This document shows positions 21,707 through 32,320 of a stretch of DNA of 64,000 nt, one piece after another. A program made the translations under genes and the position numbers. Below the pieces are notes generated by a model. It did no database searches. It saw only the letters and a list, made by a program, of their open reading frames with translations, and was not told where the DNA came from. Source of the stretch: Gamsiella multidivaricata (lineage: Eukaryota; Mortierellomycota; Mortierellomycetes; Mortierellales; Mortierellaceae); assembly GCF_025024155.1 (NCBI RefSeq), contig NW_026251713.1, positions 186,001-250,000 of the forward strand, read 5' to 3'. How positions within the stretch are numbered: the stretch's first letter is position 1; every line of letters starts with the position of its first letter.

Positions 21707-23998
21707 CTACTTCTTCTTGCCGAAATCCTTCGCGATCTTGACCCAGACCTGATCGGGGTGTCTGGCCGAGACCGGGTCCTGATCCAGATGAACATTTGCT
21801 GGGAAGTGCTTGGCATCGTACTCCAGAGGTACAGTGCTGTTCTCGAAGGCGTAGATCTCACCGACGGCCACCTTGATCGTGCCCACGATCGGGAGCCAGG
21901 TTGGGCTGGCCTTGGTGTTCTTCATGTTGATGTTGTCGAGGTCGTTGATGATCTGGCCGTTCTCCATGACGAAACCGCCGGGGAAGGAGAAGTAAGAGAG
22001 TGGGCGTTTTGCCAAGCCGCCGATCGCGTAGGTCTTGACAGACTGGGTCAGAGCGAAACGGGTCGCGATCATGGTACAGGCAGAGCCACTAGAGTTACAG
22101 CGCACAATAAATAAAAAGGCGTGTTAGGCATCTCAACGACGGGAAAGAAAGAAAGAAAGAGAAACGGAATAAAACGGGCGCGGACAAAATTTGGACCGCA
22201 AGTAAAACCGATAGAAAGACTCACCAGAAACCGTTCGACACGATGGCCATGTTCTCGGCCTTGAACTTGAGCTGCTTGCCCTTGGCGAGTGGTAGGAAGG
22301 GCCAGCTGTGGGGGAAGAAATTCCTCTGGGTGTATGTTGCGGTGCTTCCCCCACGCTTCTGATTCACACCCTTCGTGAACATTGACGCATCCTTGAACGG
22401 TTTACGGGTCGCCATCGAGTTAAAGTTCCTGGCGTCAAAGATCGAATCAGTATGCTTGTGCTTGACCGCCTGCTTGGCCGCCGCTTGCGCCAGCTGGTTA
22501 TCCCTTATGTCCTGGACAAAGTAAGGCTTTGCATCCGGGAAGAGCAACTGGTTGATAAAGTACGCGAAATCGACGGATCCACCACCGTTGTTGGTCATGT
22601 CCAGGATCAGTTTCTTGCATCCCTGGTCCTGCAACTTTTGGAAACCCTTGATGACATCGGTGTAGTCTTCAGTGTCGAAATCAAAGTGCGTGGCGTCCTC
22701 GGTCGCGATCACGGCCACACAGGTGTCGGACAACTGGCTGCTCGTCAGGCGGTAGAACGCGGTTGTGTAGGAGGTGTGCACGAGCTTGGCCTGGGTGATC
22801 GTCTTGGGGCCCTCACCGCCCTTACCGTTCTTGGGACCGTCCTGGGCCTTTGAAATCTTTCCGCGCTTACGGAAGATAGCTGTCGCAGGCGCGACAATCT
22901 CAGACTCGATGCCGTTCTCAGAGACACGAACATCGCCACGGCGAGGGGAGCCGTTCCTAACGTTTCTCGAAGTCTTCTTTTCATTTTTTTTAGAGTCATC
23001 GAGGGCGTAGCATTGGACGTCCCAGTAGGACTTGACATCCTTGACGAAACCAGTCTCAAACTCATCCGAGGGCCTGATCGTCCAGGGGACTGTCAGTCTC
23101 TGGACCTTACCGGTGCCGCACTGGATCGTGTAGTCCATGGAGGCCTTCTGAGGCAACTCCCAACGACTAGCGAAGCCTCCGGGACTGGAGTACCATTCTT
23201 CGGACCAGGAAGTACTGGCGAGGGCATCGTTCAGACGGACGCCAGGATCCTTGGAGATGGCCGAGGTACGGTCGGTGAATTCCTGGATGGCCTGGAGGGC
23301 GGGCTTACCGTCGATGGTGAGAACTGCACAGTCGGTGAGGGATGCAGGGTCCTTCGGGAGACCCTTCGTCGTCGTGGTAGTGTCGACGAAGAAGACACGG
23401 GCGGATTGCTTGCCGTCGACGACGGGCGCGTAGAGTGTGAGGGGCTGGTAGAATGATGCGGTCTGGTAGCAGCTGTCTAGATATACAAAGAAAAAAAAAG
23501 TTAGCCATCGCGATAAAAAATTCGACAATACTGGATGCCAGAGAGCGATACAACTAGTTGGAACCTACTTCGATAGGAAAGATGACCGTCATTGAGCGAG
23601 AAGGTCAAGTAACTCAACGCCATCTGGAATTCATAATCGTTCTTCCAGTCCTTCTTCTTTCGAAGCTTGGCCAATTCCTTCATCAGGTCCACCTTGGGAG
23701 TCTTAAAGGGCGACCCAGGGACGTTGCTCGAGTCCACCTTGGCCTGGTCCACGAACGCATAAAAGTTGCCCAACAGGTTCTCGACCGATGTCAAGACCTT
23801 CTCAGCAACATCTGGTCTGAATTTGTGTGCATTAAAACAACCTTTAACGGCCTCATAGGTCAGGGCTGGTTTTGAGGCCTCGGCTTGCTTGGCCATCAAT
23901 GCACAGGGATCATTAGGAGCTGGTGCCTTTGCGGGTTTTGCGTTAACAGGGATCGCGCACACGGCTGCAGCCAAGGTGAGGATGGAAGCGACTTTCAT
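21707..23998 (-). CDS. Secreted S41-family serine peptidase (CPAF/tail-specific protease-like)
   Basis: Three exons: complement(join(21707..22088, 22225..23476, 23569..23998)), 687 aa. A clear signal peptide (residues 1-20, MKVASILTLAAAVCAIPVNA) predicts secretion. The S41 hallmarks are present: a DGH motif with His139 (FSLNDGHLSY), the strand LILDMTNNGGGS, and the nucleophile segment SNGFCGSA with candidate Ser563. The last intron splits the Cys codon two residues before that serine, so splicing builds the active-site motif. The DGH plus GS arrangement resembles the CPAF-like branch of S41, known from chlamydiae and common in fungi. A Lys/Arg-rich insertion around 320-350 is poorly conserved in character and may be a loop or pro-region. 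Extracellular protein degradation is inferred. Confidence 0.92.
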
Positions 23999-25186
23999 TA
24001 TTCTTTTTTTTTTACAGATGATATGAATGTTTATCAGATCGATTAATTAGGGTTTGATAATGGAATGGAAGAGAGAGGTATGCTGGTTATCCCTGAAAAG
24101 GGCTGGAAGGGGTCAGTAAGATGTGGGAAGGAGGGGAGGGATGGGAGGAACCAGGTTTCGATGGATCCTCGCGGGTAACAGGGAAGGTAATTGGGAAGGG
24201 TACAGAAGGTGGGAGGGGGGTGTCAGACAAGCGAGAGGAAAGAAAAGTTGGCAGACGCCCTTGAGCCGGCGATCTTTTATAAAAAGGGCGCAATCAGGGC
24301 TACACTCGATAGTATGTGTTGTACTTTACACAGATGTGGATGGGGGGGGAAGGGAGGATGTGGATGCATTTGTGGTTTACGGAACCAGGTGCAGCGGGGG
24401 TGAGGGATGTTCAGTACGCGCGAGTGGGGTACAAGGGATGCAGCTTCCGTTTGTTCCTTTTCTAAATTAAACAGAACCATACCGGGAAAGCACGCTAAGA
24501 ACGAGCGGACAACTGCTCTCATACCATTTATATTGTATGCGAGGGATGTTCCAGTATAGGAAACATGGATTTAGGTACGGATACGATGGATAGTGGCGAG
24601 CCTGTGGAACGCGATGCTAAAAAAACGAGTGCTCTCAATTATTCGCGCTGAAACTATATCGACCTATATTGCGCATGCAACCACCCATCGCCAGCTCAGC
24701 TCAACGAACGCATTGCAGCCCGCGATCCATGTAAATCGTCAGACGTCGGCACCTCCGCTCCTTGCTCCCACGAGCACAAGTAGTCTGACTAGGCGGGGCT
24801 TGAGCAGCTCCCTCCTGGTTGTGAAACCCACTCATTGATATTCACAGACCGACTCCAATGGGATGCAGCATCTCAATTGTAGATTTACAGACATCTGGTG
24901 CACACAAAAAAAAACCTGAGGGCATACCATAGGAAACGTACATCCACCCACTTCGATCTGATAAGCGCAACATCATTGTCGGAAATTGAACTACAGCAGG
25001 CAGCCGGAGTACCATAAATACTAGTTTTAGCGCGATGCATGGGGGGGGGGGGGGGGGTGGGCCGCGTCGATATAAAAATACGTTCAGCAATTCCTGCTCG
25101 CTTTATTACTGAATCCACTCAAAATAGTCCCCACGTGCACACACACAACCCTCTCTTTCTCTATTGTCTATCAATTGCAGGCCCAT
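23999..25186. other. 1.2-kb intergenic region with G-runs
   Basis: Upstream of the S41 gene (minus) and downstream of ERD2 (minus). It holds G-rich stretches (24210-24222, 24342-24353), a 17-base G-run at 25041-25057, and one short plus-strand frame from the ATG at 24617 (73 codons) with a basic N-terminus (MLKKRVLSIIR) reminiscent of a mitochondrial presequence but without further support. Confidence 0.4.
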
Positions 25187-26136
25187 TTACTGTGGCAGCT
25201 CAAACTTGACGCCCTTCAGGACCCTAAGTTCGACATTGAAAAATAAAATGCTCAATACGCGTCGCTTGTCAATATCCATGGGCAGCTTACAGCGACAATG
25301 GATACAATAGGACATCCTTACTTTGTAAAGTAGATGAAGAAAAAGTCACAGTAGAGTCCTGTCTGTACTGCTCCTGCAATCCAGACGATCCAGTCCACGT
25401 AATATTCGGCGCGATATCGATAGATCCAGTTGATGAGATATAGGCCACGGTATGCACCCAGTGCGAACAAGTAGTGCGTCGTGATCATCTTGGCCTCTCC
25501 TGTCTTTGTCAGCATGAATAACTGAGGAAGGATTGCGACTGCCTCGAGATACACTGAGAACGTCCAAAGAATCTGTTCAATCGATCAATTCAGATCGGCA
25601 AGATGGCGGTTAAACACCAGGGTCATTTGTCTACCAGCGTCTTCCCTTTCATGCAGTGAACAGGCTCATGATCTTTCTGAGTTACCTCTTGTACTGTGAA
25701 GGCATAGTTAGTGATCAGCGAGAGTACCCCCGCACCAGCCAGGATGTATTCAACGCGGAAGTTGTCCTGGTGAGGGTCGTTCGTGGCCTTGAACTTGTAT
25801 TTCATCAAATAGACAATGTAAAGCGACGACGAAATGAAGAAGATCTTCATTGATGTATTATAGATTGAAACGTAGTTCGTGAACAGATCGGTATATCGCG
25901 TCAAGAACACGGCGGCATAAAGGGCTTGGGTCTTGAATGAGATCCCTACCAAAGTCAATCGTCGTTATGCTGTCAATTTTTTTTATCGAGCTTTGGGTCG
26001 AGGAATTGATCCAATGGTGCTTTTACCACTGCTGACACTATATACCTGCTACTGAGCGCGTCTTTTGCATTTTCAGTAGGAGAATGAAGATCGACGTCAG
26101 ATGCATCAGGTCTGCAACCAGACGAAACAAGTTCAT
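25187..26136 (-). CDS. ERD2: ER lumen protein-retaining receptor (HDEL/KDEL receptor)
   Basis: Four exons: complement(join(25187..25223, 25322..25572, 25686..25945, 26046..26136)), 212 aa, the usual length. It starts [20 protein letters not shown] and shows the seven-span pattern of the family, with [76 protein letters not shown] and [11 protein letters not shown]. The last 12 codons come from a tiny fourth exon encoding [11 protein letters not shown]; without it the frame would stop at the donor. The family retrieves HDEL/KDEL-bearing luminal proteins from the Golgi to the ER. The glucosidase II beta gene at 49.8-52.0 kb encodes such an HDEL client. All introns are GT-AG. Confidence 0.97.
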
Positions 26137-26621
26137 GGCGAGTAGATTGATCAGTTGCAATGAGTGAAAAAGTTCAGAGACTGAGAGTGAGAAAAAGAGG
26201 GGTCAGAACAAAGAATGTTGCCCGTAGTCTTGGACTTAGGAGTGAGAGAACTGGCATATTTGCCCCCTCCCCTCCCCCCCTCGTGAAGTAGCGTTGTCTG
26301 TCTCGCACGAGCATTGTCCATGCCAGGTTAGAGAACCCGACATCATTCTTGGTTTTGTCCAGCTCCTTTGCGCAAACTTTGACATCGTGCACTTTAAATC
26401 GCAGCTGCACATTCACTTTCGCGTCCATAGTCCGTATTCTTGTGTCTAGACCACACCAACGCGTGTACTATCAATTGCAACCGAGCTGCTGCTCCCATAC
26501 GGAAAAAGGGGCTTTCAGACGCACACTCTACATTGACCATGCAAAGAGTCTCCTCTCTTTCTGAATCATTTTATTGAAGATTGTTCAGTAGATCAGCGCT
26601 AGTGAGGCACCGGCGATCACT
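26137..26621. other. Spacer between ERD2 promoter and RPS26 3' end
   Basis: About 485 bases between the ERD2 start and the RPS26 stop, both on the minus strand. A C-run lies near 26265-26280. No gene seen; presumed ERD2 promoter. Confidence 0.4.
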
Positions 26622-27355
26622 TTACAGAGGCTTGGCAGGCTGGGCAGGGGCGACCTTCTTGCCATCCTAAGATACATAACGTCAATTGTAGATAGAAAAA
26701 TCCGTTAACACCGTATTGACGTATTCCCAGTGGTACCACCATTTGTAATGTTAACACTGTCTTTGTGATCGTGTACCTTGAAGCGGAAGCGTGGTGGGGG
26801 AGCACGGCTGCGACGACCCACGCGGGAGCGGACACGGACGATGTGGGCGTGAACAGCGCAAGAGATACAGTAGTGGATCTTGATGTAGAACTTGGGCAAG
26901 GTGTACTCTGTTGAGATGAAAGGAGCCGATTGCATCAGTGTCATATTCAGATTGGAAAACAGGTTCAAATAACACCTCCATGACAGCGTCCAGATAGGTC
27001 CCAATCCAGTGCTCTTCCTGGCGGTGTTTTCTGGTCCCGAACCTGGATCGTGCGGCGACAAATGATCTCAGTCCATATCCTCGACATGACCGCGAATAAT
27101 GACAAAAAGGTGGCGGTTCCAGATTGTCCTGTTGTCCATTGTGTTCCTGCCAACTGAAGTGCTGATCCAAGCCTTACCCTTGTAGACAAGAGCCTCAGTG
27201 ATATCACGAACGGCAGCCAACTCAACCATGGGGCGGACGGTGTAGCGCTTGATAGCCTTGTCCTTGGGGACGCAGCGAGAGCAGTTGGAGCAGCGGACGG
27301 GCTTGACGTGGCCACGTCCGTTCTTGTTACGTCCGTGATTTCTTCTCTTGACGGT
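26622..27355 (-). CDS. RPS26: Small-subunit ribosomal protein eS26 (start exon not resolved)
   Basis: Visible exons: complement(join(26622..26666, 26777..26907, 27178..27355)), 117 residues plus an initiator Met that must come from an upstream exon. The sequence begins [17 protein letters not shown], continues with the zinc-binding CSNCSRC, then [27 protein letters not shown] and [17 protein letters not shown], and ends [12 protein letters not shown]: standard eS26, at the mRNA exit region of the 40S subunit. The acceptor at 27356-27357 (CTAACTAACAG) directly precedes the Thr2 codon. By analogy with many ribosomal protein genes the first exon is probably little more than the ATG. Possible ATG-GT sites lie at 27681-27683 and 27696-27698, but neither has a strong donor, so I leave the start open. 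Confidence 0.93.
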
Positions 27356-30300
27356 CTGTTAGTTAGAACGTTGAAGCGGAACAGAGGATGCAAGACTCGG
27401 TAAGTACTACTGCTTCTCGACATCGTGTTGCAACAAAGTGTGGAGGTGAGGGGATCCAGTGCGCGTTGATAGTCTCCCTGACAGTTCCTGAGATTGTTCA
27501 CTTTCTGATCAAACGTCGGGCATCACTTATGACACGTCAGGCGATTCCAAGTCGCGTCATGGATGCATACAGGGTCCTCATACAGCATCCCAGAGCGCAG
27601 AGCATGCACAAGGCTCGCACGCTGAGTTCAGTTCAGTCAAAGACTATGACTGATCGTCCATGGCGCTTGGTAAAGTGGACCATCCAAGAGAAAACCATCG
27701 TCTCCAGTGCTTTGCCACAAGTCCTTTTAGGGATGCTGGTAGCTCCTAAGAAAGGGCGCTTTTCTGCAAGTTTGCTAATGTCGAATCGAGGCTGTTTTGA
27801 AAATGTCTGAAGTGCCAGCTGAAGGACGATTCACACAGGAATGCTGCAAGGATGATGCCGTTCTGTCCAGAATCCGGCATAATGATATGTTCGTCGAAGA
27901 AATCGATGGCGATGATGGCGAACAGATGCCAATATGTCGATGGATTGATAGTTGTGTGCCGGGATGGGTGGATGGGACCCAGGACTGCATTCAGATATAC
28001 TTTCCATGATTGGAAGTGAAAGGAGGAGCTCCAGCAACAGGCACTGCACAAGGATAAAATGTAAAATCTAAGTTGATTTACCCCTTAACGCCCTTCCCCT
28101 CCCTTCTTCAGCTTATGCTTGCACAGGGAATATGCCAAAGTGCGATGTCGCTGAAGCGGTGGTTTTTGAATCAGCTGGTCAAAATGTTATCGTTCAATGC
28201 AGATGAGGCCTGTGCTGTTCTATGGGATCTTATCTCCAAGGAGACTGCAGAAGAGGTCGGGTCTTTAGTCTTGACAAATCCTCAATTTCACTGTTCCCGA
28301 TCCTGCATGATGAAACCATGGTCGTTCCATGGATTTGAGGAGATAGGTAGGTATCTCTCTGCCTGCTGTCGAGCGCCCGTCATCGGGCCATCTCTGTCCT
28401 TACTTGCACATGATAAACATCAGCAAACAAAGACACATGGCAAGGTAGTGTGTCATGAACAGTATCCCCAAGTCCAGGGCCCGGTAAGCGGATTTGGACA
28501 GCCCATCGCCTGGTGCCTGTGCGATAGGCAGTTGTTGTTGGTTTGGACGTTGGCGTCATGCGCGTGGCAAGTTTGTATGGTAGACTAGGCTGCTCCACTT
28601 TTTTCCTGCACGAGTGCACGAATGGGCACAAGGATGCCTGCTGTTGTGTGCGCCAACGGGGACGAAATTGGAGGGCTTGCTTACTCTCCTTTTTTGCGCT
28701 CTGTGCGAGCGCGTGTTTGCGTGGGCGGACAAAGGAGCACGGAGAGGGGGAGGAGGTTTTGGCCTTCCCGCCATTTTCTCAAGAGTCAGTTGGCGACAGG
28801 CCAGAAAAACAAAGGGGGAGGGGATGAGAAACCTTCATAGCAATTACCCCGGATGACCAACAAAAAAAAAAAAAAATATGAAAAAAGGGAAACGCTTAAT
28901 GCCCAAGTGGTTTCTTGGGTGAGCTGGGCCTGCCCTGGCCACATTTCATGCAGTATGATGCTAATGATCCCTATACGCATGAAGGAGTCCCCAGCCCAGT
29001 TCAGGACAAGACCCATTCCACTCTGTCGCCACGTAGCCGTACTCGTATGCGTTGTTTCCATTAGCTACTGCAGGCTATGTGGTGAGGGGTGTGGGAATAA
29101 AAGTTTACATGGTGCCGCCTTCATCGGGGCATAACCTGCGCTTGGGTCACAGCGTGTATCGGATGTTTGGGCAGCAGAGTTGTCTCAGTAGAGAGTCTTC
29201 TGCCCGTTGCCATTTCCATGCATCTCTTTTTCTATTCCTGTGCTTCTGGCAATCGGCGTTGACGAAGTGCAGCGGTTCTTTCGCGGGGCATCAACTTCTT
29301 CGCTTTTTTTGTTCGCTTAAGTACGCCGTCGATGGTAGCACTTTTATTCCCTCTTTTTCTTTCATTTTCAACTCAGACAAGCGCGCCATGGTTGCTCAGG
29401 CCATTATTATCAGCTCGAGAAATGATCGATAGTAACTATCCTACTCTGTCATCCTAGAATTGCTGCTCTCTCGGATGTTGAACATTAGGATGGGGCACCT
29501 TTTCGCATGCAACTTTTTTTTTTTTTGTTTGTTTGTTTATTTATTTGGGCGACGATATTTTTGTATCTGAACTCTGGACCATGCACAGATTAGAACATCG
29601 ATTAGTGAAATGGCAGCATGGACCATGGACAAAGGGCTATTGGTTCAGACGATATCATTGTAATTAGGCACCGTCTTTCATTGCTGCAGTTAGCTATCTA
29701 GGCTAGCCTATGATACTACTGCATGCGCAGGAGAAATTACCAATAGCGCGCGACCCGATCAATTTCGAGTGAGAGGAGCGGAAAGAGTGTGGGTTCAGTT
29801 GATCTTGCTCAAAGGGATACATACCGCATCATCACTGACATCTTTCCCTTCAGACCAAACGTGTGTGTTCGTGATGGACGCATGGTTGGGCGGGGACCTC
29901 GTGCTGAAATAGCGGTACTACAGAGTGCAGCAGTGCAGCAGTGCAGCAGGACCGTGGGACCGATAAGGGATCTGCAGCAATGGAGCAAAGCTATGGACCT
30001 TGGATCGGCCTCTTATCCTGTCCCTCCTTCTTCCTCTATCGTCGTCATTCGCATGTGCAGTGCAGCGCAATGCGACTGCACATACATGTGTACAGCCCTG
30101 GACCGAACTCGACATGATCGGTTCTGACTTTGCCTCTAGTAGAGTCGTCGTGGTGTACAGTAATCAGACTGAATTAGGACATTGAGGATCAAGGAGGCAA
30201 AAAGGGGAACTGTGTTGATGCGGGTGATGATGTCGTTGGTAGTCCTCCTTCGTCAGGGCCATGGGTTGCGATCATATGCCAATGCTCATCGGACGCAAGT

Positions 30301-32320
30301 TAGAATAGATTCCAATTGAGATATAGCCTATATTCAGACAAATGGTTTATTCAGACTGAGTTGTGAATCGGTCCATCATATGTCTGCCCTCTTTCCCTCA
30401 TTTTTGTCTGTATTTGATTCAATTGAATCAGTCCCTTTTCTTTTACCCTCACCATAGTCTAGTCTATTGGCTGTATCCCATTCAGTCGGATTCTGTGTGT
30501 GTCCATGCCGATGCCTCCCTGCCTTCTATACACATGCCCTGCGATAGCGAAATCCTGGACCACATTTCGTTGTCCTTCTCGAGAAATGCTCAGCAAACGG
30601 CGATCGAACCAAGGCCAATAAGTAGCCCTCTCTTCTTCCTCTTAATAAAACCCAAAAGCTTTTCTCTCTCTCTTATATTTCTCACATTCTCTCGTTTATC
30701 AATTCTCTCTGTCTCTCTGTCTCTCTCTCTCTCTCACTCTCTCCTCACTTCACACTCACTCCACTTCACCACACTTCATTTCACACTTCATTTGCCACTA
30801 AAACTAGATTTTGCCAGCCAAGCGCATCCATTGATCTTATATACACATATTCCTTTTTCCAGCAGCACTTCATACGAGCAGGTCTACATACGCCCCGAAT
30901 CACTTCCTCTCCCGCTTGCCACCACTTCTTCCTCTCTCTCATTTGACGATCAAGGTGAGTCAGCAGTTTAACAGCACAGGATCAACTCGACTCTCTTTCT
31001 TTTTCTTCAGTCGCATGCACCTCCCCTCCTTCCCTCCCTTCCTCGATTCCAACGATCTCTGATCCCGTTCTCGATCCTACACAATCCCTGATCACTAAGA
31101 ACCGAGGAGATCACTGAACACATCCGAAACAGCTACGACTGGAACGTAAGCAGCTGCGCGCACGCTCAAGCGAGCAGTCGATGGCAATGGCTGCGTACCG
31201 CCGTATCTTGCCACATGCCACATGTCATTGTCACAGACCCAGTGGGTCAACGTGGACATCTATTTTTTGCCTTCTTCCCGGTCCCTATCCAGCCTTTTTT
31301 CTTTTCTTTTTTTCCTTTTTTCCTTTTTTCCTTTTTGTTTTCGTACGATAAGGGAGGGAAACAACACATTCTCGTTTACGTGGGAGAGGGACAGATAGAT
31401 GCCATGCACGCATATCCTTACGTACAGCGCTTACAGTACATACACCGCCCTCCCTTCCCTTCCCTCTTCCCTCTGTCCTCCCTCAAACCCGCAACAACAA
31501 ACAATCCCCTCTTTCCCGTTCCACACTGCTGGCCTTGGACTGAACAATCGCTGTCCCAGCATCCATGACATCTCCTTTTTCCACTGCTCTCTTTTTCTGC
31601 CTCTTACAAATACTGCCCCTCTATTCCAGCGTTCGCGCACTGGCAATCGGCCCTTTCCTCTTTGGTTTCCTTCCGAGGTGTATTTTTGCACATGTCAGTG
31701 ACAGTGCTTAGGAGAACATAGGAGGCGCACAGAGCACAGTCATCTGGACGCGCTCTGGTTGGCTTATCTGCACCTAGACCAAACAGCTGATTATCGGCTT
31801 TTGTGGCAAGATACGGAGTACAGTGCTAAACTCCGTGTCTGGTCACCAAGTTGGTTCCTGAATTAAAGCAGCCTTTACACATGATTGGCCCTTGCAGCCA
31901 CGCGTGTCCCTGATATACGTGCCAGCCAATCCCAGCCTCCCCTGGCGGACTTTTGTCTCAGCGCGCCTTTGTCGGTCTTTGTTCGTTCTTTATCGCCAAA
32001 AGCCAAAAGCGCTTTCTCTCTTTCCTTCTCTTTCTCTTTCTCTTTCTCTTTCTCACCCCCATTGATGCACATCCGTAACGGCCGCCACATCCCTTGCCTG
32101 ACCATTCCTATCCCATCCCAGCATCCACTCGTCCCCATCGGCTGCCTTCATCTCCTCCCAGCCATAGAACCAGCCTTTTGGTGTACCGCGCCCCGAGACT
32201 TACTCCTCCTTCTTCACTCATCACACTAGACAAAAACACATCCGCAGACGACTCTCGTCAGCAGCACACCAGCACCTGCATAAACATACATACACACATA
32301 CAACAACCGCATCCACAGAC
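27356..32320. other. ~5-kb gene-poor region, leader of the KAR9/GAR-like gene at its right end
   Basis: From the RPS26 first intron/promoter to the ATG at 32321 I find no secure gene. Around 28160-28290 (+) a short frame (LKRWFLNQLVKMLSFNADE, then ETAEEVGSLVL) has the look of a small helical domain but no extension I can follow. From about 30600 to 32300 the sequence is pyrimidine-rich with CTCTCT tracts (30663-30745, 32030-32055), a good donor-like AAG|GTGAGT at 30954-30960 and another GTAAGC at 31147. This suggests a long, perhaps spliced, 5' leader for the gene at 32321. A TTTCC repeat lies at 31300-31340. Confidence 0.4.
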
